64,000 nucleotides of DNA from Bacillus sp. ISL-55 (lineage in GTDB: Bacteria; Bacillota; Bacilli; Bacillales; Cytobacillaceae). This document shows positions 9,201-18,984 of this stretch, piece by piece (the stretch's first letter is position 1; the number at the start of each line of letters is the position of its first letter). The stretch lies in the NCBI RefSeq assembly GCF_018613155.1, contig NZ_JAGGQU010000006.1, forward strand, positions 58,671 through 122,670. The letters are read 5' to 3'. Below the pieces are notes generated by a model, which did not search any database, was not told the origin of the DNA, and saw only the letters and a list, made by a program, of their open reading frames with translations. A program made the position numbers and the translations under genes.

Positions 9201-9229
9201 AATATAGCAATGATGGATTTTATTGTCAA
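9201..9229 (-). promoter_or_regulatory. Sigma-A promoter of cold-shock gene 1
   Basis: On the minus strand TTGACA and TATATT stand 17 bases apart. Transcription would start near 9194 and give a leader of about 145 bases before the ATG at 9048. That leader is AT-rich and has no ORF of note. Confidence 0.75.
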
Positions 9230-9338
9230 CAAAAGACAAACCTGACAATCTGTTAAAAGTGGTTTTTTTTCTGGCAGAGTTTCTACTGAGAAATGTTGAA
9301 AAAAACCAATACCACACCCAATCTTTGTAAGGATCTAG

Positions 9339-10589
9339 TTACTCTTCATCTATTAAATTGCTGAAACGGATATGGAAGGTTGTCCCTATGCCAACCTGGC
9401 TTTTAACTTCAACTTTACCTCTCATTGCACGGATGATGCTGAAAGTCACCATCATGCCAAGCCCAGTTCCCTGCTGCCCTTTTGTCGTATAGTATGGTTC
9501 TCCCAGGCGGGCAATCTGCTCTTCAGTCATCCCGAGACCTGTATCTCTCACGAGGATATGGATCACAGTCCCTGTGCTGAAGGTTTGAACGATTAGTTCC
9601 CCGCCGTTTGGCATAGCCTCCAAACCGTTCTTGATTAGGTTGATGAATGCTTGCTTGAATTTCGAACAATCCCCTGATATGACTAATTCAGGACTATATT
9701 TTTTCATTATTTTCACACCATTAAGGTTAGCCAATGGATTTAGTACATTAAGAACCTGATTCAATTCCTTATCGACTTCAATTTGCTCTTCCTTTTCAAA
9801 TGCAGGTCTTGCAAAAGTTAGATAGTCATTAATGACCTCTTCAGCACGATTTAATTCCTGGACCGCAATATCGATGAATTCCTTTTTCTTTTCATCAGGA
9901 TAATCATTCTCTCCGAGCAGTTGCAGGAATCCTTTTACAGTTGTAAGCGGATTACGGATCTCATGAGAAATAGCCGCACTTAAATGGCTGACGGCTTCAA
10001 TTTTATCGGCTTTCGCTAGTCTTTGTCGGATAATGAAAGTTTGACGAATTGTCTCAATTGAATAGCTGACCAGACCTGAAGTTAGTGCGGGAATCAAAAT
10101 GAAACTGATCCAGGCTTCCGGGTGTCTGATTGGTTCGCTGACTACAGTGACCATTTGCATTAACAAAAAGGAAGTGATTACGGTCAATAAAACAGAGATA
10201 CCGACCCTGCTGTTCAAGGTTAGCCTGTTGAACCAGGGATGAATCCATTTAAGAAGGATGGCAAGGGCTGCAAAGACCCCCACTGAGACCCAGAAGCCAT
10301 CGTTTATGCCTAAAAAACCTCTCATAAGGATCGTGACACCTGCAAGCAGAAAACTATATCCAGTATAGAGACTTCCAAGAATCATCGGCACCTGTCGAAG
10401 GTCAAAGCGAATGCCATCCTGGACTTGTACCGAAAAAATATAACATGTAAAAATCGATATAATGAAATAGAATAATTGATATCTTTCTCGGCTCTCTTCC
10501 TTTACTTGTCTTTCGATGATTAGCTGTGTAAAAAACAAAAGGACAAGAAGAAGTGAGAGATTCATTAATAAATGCTTTGTAATTTCCAC
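9339..10589 (-). CDS. Sensor histidine kinase with 5TM (LytS-like) input domain
   Basis: The N-terminal 180 residues hold five to six membrane helices in the 5TM-5TMR_LYT style (VPMILGSLYTGYSFLLAG). The kinase core follows: H-box SHEIRNPLTTVKGF near His 208, N-box NLIKNGLEAMPNGG, G1 DTGLGM and G2 GTGLGMM. The lay-out resembles KinB-type kinases of the sporulation phosphorelay; no response regulator lies next to it, which fits an orphan kinase. I prefer GTG at 10589 with GGTGGTG upstream; it gives 416 residues. A longer reading frame reaches 10646 but has no ribosome binding site. Which signal it reads is unknown. Confidence 0.85.
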   Translation of the reverse strand: MEITKHLLMNLSLLLVLLFFTQLIIERQVKEESRERYQLFYFIISIFTCYIFSVQVQDGIRFDLRQVPMILGSLYTGYSFLLAGVTILMRGFLGINDGFWVSVGVFAALAILLKWIHPWFNRLTLNSRVGISVLLTVITSFLLMQMVTVVSEPIRHPEAWISFILIPALTSGLVSYSIETIRQTFIIRQRLAKADKIEAVSHLSAAISHEIRNPLTTVKGFLQLLGENDYPDEKKKEFIDIAVQELNRAEEVINDYLTFARPAFEKEEQIEVDKELNQVLNVLNPLANLNGVKIMKKYSPELVISGDCSKFKQAFINLIKNGLEAMPNGGELIVQTFSTGTVIHILVRDTGLGMTEEQIARLGEPYYTTKGQQGTGLGMMVTFSIIRAMRGKVEVKSQVGIGTTFHIRFSNLIDEE

Positions 10590-10715
10590 TGCAACACCAC
10601 CATTCGTACTCCCTAAGATAGTATAATAATCCAGTGCGCAGCGCAAATTTTATCCAATTTCACCTTTCTATTCCATGCCTTTTGTTTTATATTGAAAAAA
10701 AGTGAGGTGTTTTTT

Positions 10716-10886
10716 ATGTTGACGTTGTTATCCATTGTTTTACTGTTGTTCATACTCATTGATGTAGTACGACTGCATAAGAAAATCGATAAGTTGAGTG
10801 GTCATCTAAACCCAGTGTTACCACCGCCAACGGATGAGGAAATTGAAAAGATGCTAACTTCAAAGAATACTAACCATGACAAGTAA
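10716..10886 (+). CDS. Small single-helix membrane protein
   Basis: This 56-residue protein has one N-terminal membrane helix (LLSIVLLLFILIDVV) and a charged, Pro-containing cytoplasmic tail (LPPPTDEEIEKML). ATG at 10716 follows GAGGTG; an upstream in-frame TTG overlaps the promoter area. Its stop overlaps the start of the next gene by 11 bases, so both are translated from one mRNA. I do not recognise the family. Confidence 0.65.
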   Translation: MLTLLSIVLLLFILIDVVRLHKKIDKLSGHLNPVLPPPTDEEIEKMLTSKNTNHDK

Positions 10887-11655
10887 ATGGCTTCCGTATG
10901 GACTCGTCCTATTAGCTATATTGCTGATTCTCACCATAGATGGATTCCGAACCCTTATGCCAGAACAAGAAAAAGAACCGTCATTTAGCATTCCAGTAGC
11001 AGTAATAACCGTTGGAGGCCAGGAAGTATTATATAAATCAGGTACATTTGCCTGGGTAGAAAAAGGCACCGGACCTGTCGTCGACCAGGATGAGCCACCA
11101 ATCCTGTTCCATGATTTGCTGCCTGTCAGCGTGAAGCCGTTCAGCGAAATGAAGATCACTTTTCCCGAAGAAGCCGGAATTGACAATATTTCCATCTACC
11201 GCTCACAGGGAGATGGAGATTTGGAGATGGGGAACCTTCCATTTGAAACATTTTTTGATAATACCTATACTTTTAACAATGTGGCTGGCCAAAGTACAGT
11301 AATCATACAGGCCTCCAGCGGAGATCAAGTCTATCATTATGCTTTTCCATTAATCATTGAAGAAGTGGTTGCTTATCAGGCACAACTCGCCGAAGAACCA
11401 GGCTACTTGGCTGTACTAGAACTGTATAAACCAGAAGCGCTGCAGGAAAATTGGGCTCTTGAACAGGTAAATAACAAATATGTACATAAGGCACATTCTT
11501 TGAAGGTTAACAACCTTGAGGAAGCACGTCGGCAATTTCCTGATTTGAAAAGCGATTCGCTGCCGTATTACGCCATTTTCAATCATGAAAGATTACTTTA
11601 CGAAGCATATAATCGAGAAGATTTCTACAAAATGCTGAAAATCGCGGCACCATAA
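10876..11655 (+). CDS. Unknown anchored extracytoplasmic protein
   Basis: The 259-residue protein begins with one membrane helix (YGLVLLAILLILTIDGF) and then a long domain that should lie outside the membrane. That domain is beta-rich with few Cys, and includes a stretch like a bacterial Ig-like fold (ITFPEEAGIDNISIYRS). A helical C-terminal third follows. It overlaps the preceding small membrane protein gene, so the two form one transcription unit and may act together at the membrane. I do not recognise the family. Confidence 0.7.
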   Translation: MTSKWLPYGLVLLAILLILTIDGFRTLMPEQEKEPSFSIPVAVITVGGQEVLYKSGTFAWVEKGTGPVVDQDEPPILFHDLLPVSVKPFSEMKITFPEEAGIDNISIYRSQGDGDLEMGNLPFETFFDNTYTFNNVAGQSTVIIQASSGDQVYHYAFPLIIEEVVAYQAQLAEEPGYLAVLELYKPEALQENWALEQVNNKYVHKAHSLKVNNLEEARRQFPDLKSDSLPYYAIFNHERLLYEAYNREDFYKMLKIAAP

Positions 11656-11747
11656 GAACAGCTGGGTTCTAGCTGCAACAGAAAACGCCACCCATAAAGG
11701 ATGACGGATCGTTTTTCCGGTTTTTCATCGATTTATTTCCCTCTAGC

Positions 11748-11784
11748 AAAAAGCGCTTCTTTCCAAGGAAGGTGCTTGTAATCG
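11748..11784 (-). terminator. Possible terminator of the DUF4145 gene
   Basis: On the minus strand AGCACCTTCC and GGAAAGAAGCGCT can form an imperfect stem followed by TTTTTG. The pairing is broken, so this is a weak call. Confidence 0.35.
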
Positions 11785-11786
11785 AG

Positions 11787-12464
11787 TTAATTTAACTTTT
11801 TTTCAATTTGTTCTCGGGTCATTCCTATTTTTCCTGGCAATACGAATAGGTATTGAATCAAATCCTTCAATAAGTCCATTGTTAGTTCTGTCATTTCATC
11901 ATCCATCTCGGATTCCAGCTCAAGCATTTTATGAAGTCCGCCTTCAGATGCCATCAATGGACCTAATGATGTGACTGGTTTTACTAAATTGATATGGTCC
12001 GGAAGTATTTCGAATTGCTGGTCAAGAGTAAGGCCCTTAGCTTTATCGCCTAAAAAGTTTTTAAGTACATTCTCTAAGACCCGCTTGGCCAGTACTGCAG
12101 TCGCAGCATTCTCTTTTGAAAGATGGACACTGACAGCAGATTGATAAGCCCTGACCAATTCTTCAGGTATTCTGGGTATGTGTTGAATCTGGCTTGACGG
12201 ATCTGTCGAGCTCTGGGGATCATATATGTACACATCAGGCTGTGTCTCTTTTTCTTTTGTAATGATGATAAACGGAACACTTTGTTTGCATGAGGGGCAA
12301 GCACTTTCTGTCATCAATCCATGTTTGCTGCTCTGATAAGTCGATTTTAGGACAAACTCAACTTTGTCTTTGCAATCTGGACAAATATTTCGAATACTCT
12401 TAGGGACCTTTAAATGTCCAAACTGACTGTAAGCTGTAATCGAGCCGGGAAAGATTCGCCTCAT
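11787..12464 (-). CDS. DUF4145 domain protein with zinc ribbon
   Basis: The N-terminal 75 residues hold two CxxC pairs (CPDCK near residue 29 and CPSCK near 57), a likely zinc ribbon. The helical remainder (100-225) looks like DUF4145, with LAKRVLENVLKNFLG near residue 119. DUF4145 domains are found alone and in restriction-type or toxin-type proteins, but here nothing nearby points to defence. AAGGGG precedes the ATG. It is a single cytoplasmic gene. Confidence 0.7.
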   Translation of the reverse strand: MRRIFPGSITAYSQFGHLKVPKSIRNICPDCKDKVEFVLKSTYQSSKHGLMTESACPSCKQSVPFIIITKEKETQPDVYIYDPQSSTDPSSQIQHIPRIPEELVRAYQSAVSVHLSKENAATAVLAKRVLENVLKNFLGDKAKGLTLDQQFEILPDHINLVKPVTSLGPLMASEGGLHKMLELESEMDDEMTELTMDLLKDLIQYLFVLPGKIGMTREQIEKKLN

Positions 12465-12575
12465 TCTTTTGCCCCTTTCTATATTACAAATTCCAATTAG
12501 CTTTAGTTTCCATACTGTTTCAAAACTTATCCATGTTTTTATATAACCCTAATATATAAAATGAAAACACCACTT

Positions 12576-13535
12576 CTAACGATGGTTTAAATTATAATCG
12601 ATTTGTTTTCCTAAAAGGCCTGATATAAGTTCCAATGTGGCCAGCGAGGAAATATCGTGCTCAAGGAGCGGCAGGAAAATTTGTCTCTGATTCTTGAATT
12701 TGTCTTTAATTTCATCAAGATACACTCTCTCGTTCGTTCTTCTTTGCTCCATGAACCTTCCATCTGCTTCGTCTGGAATGACCTTATTGACTACGATTGA
12801 GTTAACATGAATTCCATGCTCGTGCAAAGTATCAATTGCCTTGGCGGTTTCGAGGATTGGTAGCCTTTCAGCATTAAGAACGAACACATACTGTGTTTGG
12901 GTATCATCCAGCAGGATTTCCCTTACACGCTTGAAGCGGTTTTTTCGTTCATTCAGCTTGTCATATAAAGGGTCTTCAACGATTTCACCATCATTCATCC
13001 ACTGTGCGTAATTCTCATTCACCTTTTTACGCCGTTCCAACAGCCCGTCCATCCAGACGCCCATCAATTCCGGAAGTGTCAGAAGCCGGATTGTATGCCC
13101 AGTAGGTGCTGTGTCAAAAACAATGCCGTCATAGTTTGCGATTTCCTCAAGAATCAATGAGGTGATTTTGTCAAACAGCGCGGCTTCTTCTGCCCCAGGC
13201 GAAGATGCTGCCATATCGATCTGCCTGTTGACCTCTTCCAGCATCGTCGCTTTGACCAGGCCTTTCAAGTTTCCCTTAACTCCATTAATATAGTTCCTTG
13301 ACTCCTGCTCCGAATCAATTTCCAGTACGTCCAGATTCTCCGTTGCTTTTTCGATCTTTCCACCGCTGAAATTACGATGAAATAAATCGCCTGTATTATG
13401 GGCAGGATCTGTTGAAACCAGCAATATCTTCTTTCCTTTTTGCGCAAGAAAAAGCGCCATTGCCGCGGATGTTGTACTTTTGCCAACACCGCCTTTTCCG
13501 CCGATAAAATAGATCTTCTTTTCCAGCATATCCAT
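12576..13535 (-). CDS. ArsA/GET3-family ATPase
   Basis: The 319-residue protein has the deviant P-loop GGKGGVGKSTTSAAM near residue 13, the switch DTAPTGHTIRLLTLPE near 157, and LVSTDPAHN near 42, all diagnostic of the ArsA/TRC40 branch of SIMIBI ATPases. It has one ATPase domain, not the two of classic plasmid ArsA. The metal-binding cysteines of ArsA and the CxxC of GET3 are not evident, so arsenite export is unlikely to be its job. It follows the cory-CC-star gene by 11 bases on the same strand, a recurring pairing in Gram-positives. No arsB or arsR is nearby. Confidence 0.85.
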   Translation of the reverse strand: MDMLEKKIYFIGGKGGVGKSTTSAAMALFLAQKGKKILLVSTDPAHNTGDLFHRNFSGGKIEKATENLDVLEIDSEQESRNYINGVKGNLKGLVKATMLEEVNRQIDMAASSPGAEEAALFDKITSLILEEIANYDGIVFDTAPTGHTIRLLTLPELMGVWMDGLLERRKKVNENYAQWMNDGEIVEDPLYDKLNERKNRFKRVREILLDDTQTQYVFVLNAERLPILETAKAIDTLHEHGIHVNSIVVNKVIPDEADGRFMEQRRTNERVYLDEIKDKFKNQRQIFLPLLEHDISSLATLELISGLLGKQIDYNLNHR

Positions 13536-13546
13536 AGTACTTCCTC

Positions 13547-13810
13547 CTAGCAGCAGCGTATTCCTTCAAGCGGTGACTTTTCCATCCCGGCCCTAAGATG
13601 CCAATCATGAAAACGCTCGATAATGGCAGGGTATAGTTCAAGTGTGTAGTAAAATGCCGGGTTGGGCAGACCGAGCATTTCTGAAAAGCACAACAACATA
13701 AACAGGTCCTCTTCATCTCTTAATTCACGAGCAATTTCCGTCCTGTGCGGCTGTCTGAGAATCTCATCATAGACAGCTATTGCACGCTTTAATTGTTCGT
13801 AGAAACCCAT
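13547..13810 (-). CDS. cory-CC-star family protein
   Basis: This 87-residue protein ends in two cysteines right before the stop (EGIRCC), the mark of the so-called cory-CC-star family. The body is helical, with MLGLPNPAFYYTLELYP and FHDWHLRAGM conserved-looking blocks. ATG at 13810 with GAGAGG upstream is chosen; a longer reading adds 23 residues of unlikely sequence. It is the first gene of a two-gene operon with the ArsA-like ATPase. The C-terminal Cys pair could be a client-like or metal-binding tail for that ATPase, which is my inference. Confidence 0.75.
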   Translation of the reverse strand: MGFYEQLKRAIAVYDEILRQPHRTEIARELRDEEDLFMLLCFSEMLGLPNPAFYYTLELYPAIIERFHDWHLRAGMEKSPLEGIRCC

Positions 13811-14021
13811 CGCGAATTCCTCTCTTTCTAAGGTTCTTTTCTCAAACTTTGTTCCTTTGAATACAAAATAGGATTTCAAGACCTATTTTTTTCGTAAAGT
13901 TGACTCTTTTTATGAGAAAAGAGCATGCAAACTTAGTACCCACCTGCTAAAGGGCTTTTTATTACGTTAAAATCGGCTTTAAAATTTTAACAACAATCCA
14001 TACGAAAACAGCGCTTTCTAA

Positions 14022-14055
14022 AAATGACAATAGAGACCGGTCGCCCGGCCTCCAC
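14022..14055 (-). terminator. Terminator of cstA
   Basis: GAGGCCGG and CCGGTCTC pair around GCGA on the minus strand just after the cstA stop, followed by a T-rich stretch. Confidence 0.7.
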
Positions 14056-14059
14056 TTCA

Positions 14060-15802
14060 TTACATTTCCTTACTTAATGGCGGTGGATTATTCCTGCTGA
14101 AGGCTGCGATTGCTTCGATGATGATCCAGAATACAAAGATAAGGATCAGACCTCCGATACCAAAGAGCAGCATATTCAGCTCACCGCTTCCATAACCAGA
14201 CCACTGGAAAACAACCTGCTGAATCATTGCCCAAAGTGTCATGAAGAATACGAACACCATCGGGATGAAGGTTACAAGGTAATTCCTTCCCTGGCGCTTC
14301 AGCCAGATGGATATTAGCAGCAGGCTGACTCCGGCCAAAAGCTGGTTGCTTGTTCCGAACAATGGCCACAACAGGTATCCGCCAGAACCGAATCCGTTAG
14401 GCCCCTTTGGCAATAATACCAGCGCCGCACTGGAAACAACTGCAACAGTTGTAGCCACATGAGTCTTCGTCAGTGCCTGAACATTGTACTCGCTTCCGAT
14501 TTCAGCGATGATATAGCGCATCAATCTTACTGACGTGTCCAATGTAGTAGCCGCAAAGCTGACGACGATGATAGAAACAATCGTCCTTGCAATGTCTGCT
14601 GGAATCCAGATGCCGGTCGCAAGCTGGGCAGCACCATTGATGAAGTTGCCCAGCCCACCTGCGCTTGCAGCGGCAAAGCTTGAATAAGCTGCAGTAAAAT
14701 CAGCTTTTGTCGCAAATACTGTGACAACCGCGATAATGGCAATCAAGGCAAGGATCCCTTCACCTACTGCACCAGCATAACCAACAAAACGGGCGTCGGT
14801 TTCTTTTTCCAGCTGCTTAGAAGAGGTTCCAGAAGAAACAAGTCCATGGAATCCGGAAATTGCCCCGCAGGCAATCGTAATGAACAATAACGGGAACCAG
14901 GAAACATCAGCAGCACCTGCATTCATTGCTGGAGCAGTAACCTTTGGCTGCAGGAAAATGAGCCCTGCATATAAAATGAACAAACCTACAACCAATTGGT
15001 GTGAATTGATGTAATCTCGGGGCTGCAGGAGCTTCCAGACCGGCAGTGTTGATGCAATGTAAACATAAACCATCAGAACGACAATCCAGACTAAGAAAGC
15101 CATGGATACACCACTTAGACCAAACATGACGGTACTATCCGCCCCGCCAAAATATCTCACAAGATCGATTTGCAATGCAGGTACGCGGCTGGCAAGGATA
15201 GCTGCGCCATACATGACAGCTAATGCAATCAGGGAAGGTACAAGCATTCCCTTCTTCTTTTTATAAACTGCGTAACCAATCCAAATTGCAAGTGGTATTT
15301 GGAGGAATACCGATAGAACACTAGCAGGGAATTTTACAAACAAGTTCGCAATTACCCATGCAAAAACGGCGTTGACCATCAGAACAAGTATTAAAATAAT
15401 AAATAAGAACATAATTTTTGCCCGTTTGCCAATAAGCTTATTTGTGATGGTCCCAACTGACTGTCCCTTATTCCTGACTGAAAGGACGAGAGTTCCGAAA
15501 TCATGGACGCCCGCAGCGAAGACGGTCCCCAATGTGACCCAGAGGAATGCAGGAAGCCATCCCCAATAGACAGCGATCGCTGGTCCAACAATTGGTGCTG
15601 CCCCTGCCACAGACGTAAAATGGTGACCCCATAGGATCATTTTCTTCGTTGGTACAAAGTCTACTCCATCCGAATACTGGTGCGCCGGTGTGACATAGTT
15701 AGGGTCAAGACGGTAAATCTTTTCTGCTACCCATTTAGAATAAAAGCGGTATCCGATCGCAAACACAATCATTCCAATCACGGCTAACCATAAAGAATTC
15801 AT
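14060..15802 (-). CDS. cstA: CstA, carbon starvation protein / pyruvate-peptide transporter family
   Basis: CstA proteins are large inner-membrane transporters induced by carbon starvation; members take up pyruvate or peptides. This 580-residue protein has about 15 to 16 membrane helices. Family blocks are DFVPTKKMILWGHHFTSVAG near residue 49, which includes the conserved WGHHF..VAGA.PIVGPA, and FGTSNQLLAG near 477. GGGAGG precedes the ATG. It is a single gene with its own terminator. An inverted repeat TTGACAAATTAGTCAA lies near 15858 in its promoter region. Confidence 0.93.
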   Translation of the reverse strand: MNSLWLAVIGMIVFAIGYRFYSKWVAEKIYRLDPNYVTPAHQYSDGVDFVPTKKMILWGHHFTSVAGAAPIVGPAIAVYWGWLPAFLWVTLGTVFAAGVHDFGTLVLSVRNKGQSVGTITNKLIGKRAKIMFLFIILILVLMVNAVFAWVIANLFVKFPASVLSVFLQIPLAIWIGYAVYKKKKGMLVPSLIALAVMYGAAILASRVPALQIDLVRYFGGADSTVMFGLSGVSMAFLVWIVVLMVYVYIASTLPVWKLLQPRDYINSHQLVVGLFILYAGLIFLQPKVTAPAMNAGAADVSWFPLLFITIACGAISGFHGLVSSGTSSKQLEKETDARFVGYAGAVGEGILALIAIIAVVTVFATKADFTAAYSSFAAASAGGLGNFINGAAQLATGIWIPADIARTIVSIIVVSFAATTLDTSVRLMRYIIAEIGSEYNVQALTKTHVATTVAVVSSAALVLLPKGPNGFGSGGYLLWPLFGTSNQLLAGVSLLLISIWLKRQGRNYLVTFIPMVFVFFMTLWAMIQQVVFQWSGYGSGELNMLLFGIGGLILIFVFWIIIEAIAAFSRNNPPPLSKEM

Positions 15803-16011
15803 TTTTATTAACCTCCCTTTTTTATTAGTTGGTACTACAACTTAATAATAAAAATATATTGACAAATTAGTCAATAAATTCTGATTACTTTTTATTTAAA
15901 ATAGCCTCTGAAATTTTCCCAACATGCCAATTCGACAATTTTAGACTTAGTTATTGCAATGTTCGGACAATTAAAGTATAAATATGATAATCTACTAAAT
16001 TATTTAGCTAG

Positions 16012-17667
<1,656 letters not shown>

Positions 17668-17686
17668 TAGCTTTATATTTAGCAAG

Positions 17687-17720
17687 ACTGGCTCATTTAT
17701 TCATGTGAGCCAGTTTTTTA
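17687..17720 (+). terminator. Terminator of the neutral protease gene
   Basis: ACTGGCTCA and TGAGCCAGT form a nine-base-pair stem followed by TTTTTT, 20 bases after the stop. Confidence 0.9.
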
Positions 17721-17734
17721 TTATGAGGCAATGG

Positions 17735-18559
17735 AATCTTGACAGGTTTGACTCCGAATCATGAAAAGCTGTCACGAAAGCGGCGGAATCTTGACAGGTT
17801 TGGCTCCGGAACCAGAAAAGCTGTCACAATAACGGTGGAATCTTGACAGCTTTGGCCTCGGATCCAGAAAAGCTGTCACAAAAACGGCGGAATCTTGACA
17901 GGTTTACGCCAGGAACCAGAAAAGCTGTCACAATAATAGCAGAATCTTGACAGGTTTAGCCTCGGAACCAGAAAAGCTGTCACAAAAACGGTGGAATCTT
18001 GACAGGTTTAGCCTCGGAACCAGAAAAGCTGTCACAAAAACGGTGGAATCTTGACAGGTTTGGCCTCGGAACCAGAAAAGCTGTCACAAAAACGGAGGAA
18101 TCTTGACAGCTTTCCGCCTGGAACCAGAAAAGCTGTCACAAAAACGGCGGAATCTTGACAGCTTTGACCTCGGAACCAGAAAAGCTGTCACAAAAACGGC
18201 AAAATCTTGACAGGTTTACGCCAGGAACCAGAAAAGCTGTCACAATAATAGCGGAATCTTGACAGGTTTGGCCTCGGATCCAGAAAAGCTGTCATAATAA
18301 TAGCGAAATCTTGACAGGTTTGGCTCCGGAACCAGAAAAGCTGTCACAAAAACAGCGGAATCTTGACAGGTTTACGCCAGGAACCAGAAAAGCTGTCATA
18401 ATAATAGCGAAATCTTGACAGGTTTGGCTCCGGAACTAGAAAAGCTGTCACAAAAACGGCAGAATCTTGACAGGTTTGTGCCCGCAAACAGAAAAGCTGT
18501 CACAAAAACTGCAGAATCTTGACAGCTTTGACCTCGGAATCAGAAAAGCTGTCACAAAA
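17735..18559. repeat. Array 1: sixteen 52-bp hairpin repeats
   Basis: The word TTGACAG begins at 17739 and again every 52 bases to 18519, sixteen times, with no insertion or deletion. Each unit holds a 5' arm TGACAGGTTT (TGACAGCTTT in four units), a 15-base loop such as GGCCTCGGAACCAGA, and an almost constant 3' arm AAAGCTGTCA. The arms span 35 bases; a 17-base linker ending GGAATCT follows. The common G in the 5' arm leaves one G-G mismatch in a ten-base stem; the C form pairs fully. Sequence differs mostly in loop and linker. It sits between the protease terminator and the met promoter and is non-coding. Confidence 0.95.
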
Positions 18560-18632
18560 AAATAACTCAACCCTGACTAACTCTAGATCAAGCAGTCTTT
18601 CACCTATTCACTTCACCGCGCTAATAAAATGA

Positions 18633-18661
18633 TTGACATTCTTTCATAACAGCTGTAATAT
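18633..18661 (+). promoter_or_regulatory. Sigma-A promoter of the met operon
   Basis: TTGACA at 18633 and TAATAT at 18656 stand 17 bases apart, about 30 bases before the SAM riboswitch. This is the clear promoter for metI-metC-yitJ-metH. Confidence 0.8.
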
Positions 18662-18691
18662 TTAGAGAAATTTAATAATTCAATAATATGA

Positions 18692-18860
18692 AATCTTATC
18701 CAGAGAAGCTGAGGGTCTGGCCCTGTGAAGCTTCAGCAACCTTCAACTATTTTGTTGTTGAAAAGGTGCTAATTCCAGCAAGTTTGTAAAAAAACTTGGC
18801 AGATAAGAAGAATGGCTATCATCTGTAAAAGTCTTCTTCTTAAGAAGGCTTTTTTGTTTT
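18692..18860 (+). ncRNA. SAM-I (S-box) riboswitch with terminator
   Basis: The aptamer spans about 18693-18808: P1 CTTATC/GATAAG, the conserved AGAGAAGCTGAGGG near 18701, GCAACC near 18735, and GGTGCTAATTCC near 18765. A terminator hairpin, AGTCTTCTT with AAGAAGGCT plus a T run, lies at 18830-18856. The 3' side of P1 (TAAGAAGAA, 18804-18812) is an exact complement of TTCTTCTTA (18834-18842) in the terminator, giving the antiterminator. With SAM bound, P1 closes and the met operon is turned off. Confidence 0.95.
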
Positions 18861-18984
18861 ATTAGGGACTCCCCGCACCGTCTTTCTGGAGCTTTGCGGT
18901 AATTGTCTTTTTAAAAGTCGATGATTTCGTCTTTACTCATAAAACAAAATTGCCGTCTAACTACAATCATGAGGAGTGAGTAAT

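Noticed and set aside
12576-13535. Arsenite pump ATPase as a resistance gene
   Set aside because: One ATPase domain only, no arsenic genes nearby and no clear metal-binding cysteines; the partner is a cory-CC-star protein.
13895-13935. Hairpin CTCTTTT...AAAAGAG upstream of the cory-CC-star gene as a terminator
   Set aside because: No gene ends next to it on either strand with correct spacing; AT-rich chance pairing is likely.
17735-18559. CRISPR array
   Set aside because: Units lack an exact repeat with unique spacers; the 15-base loops and 17-base linkers are themselves conserved, and no cas gene is in the window.
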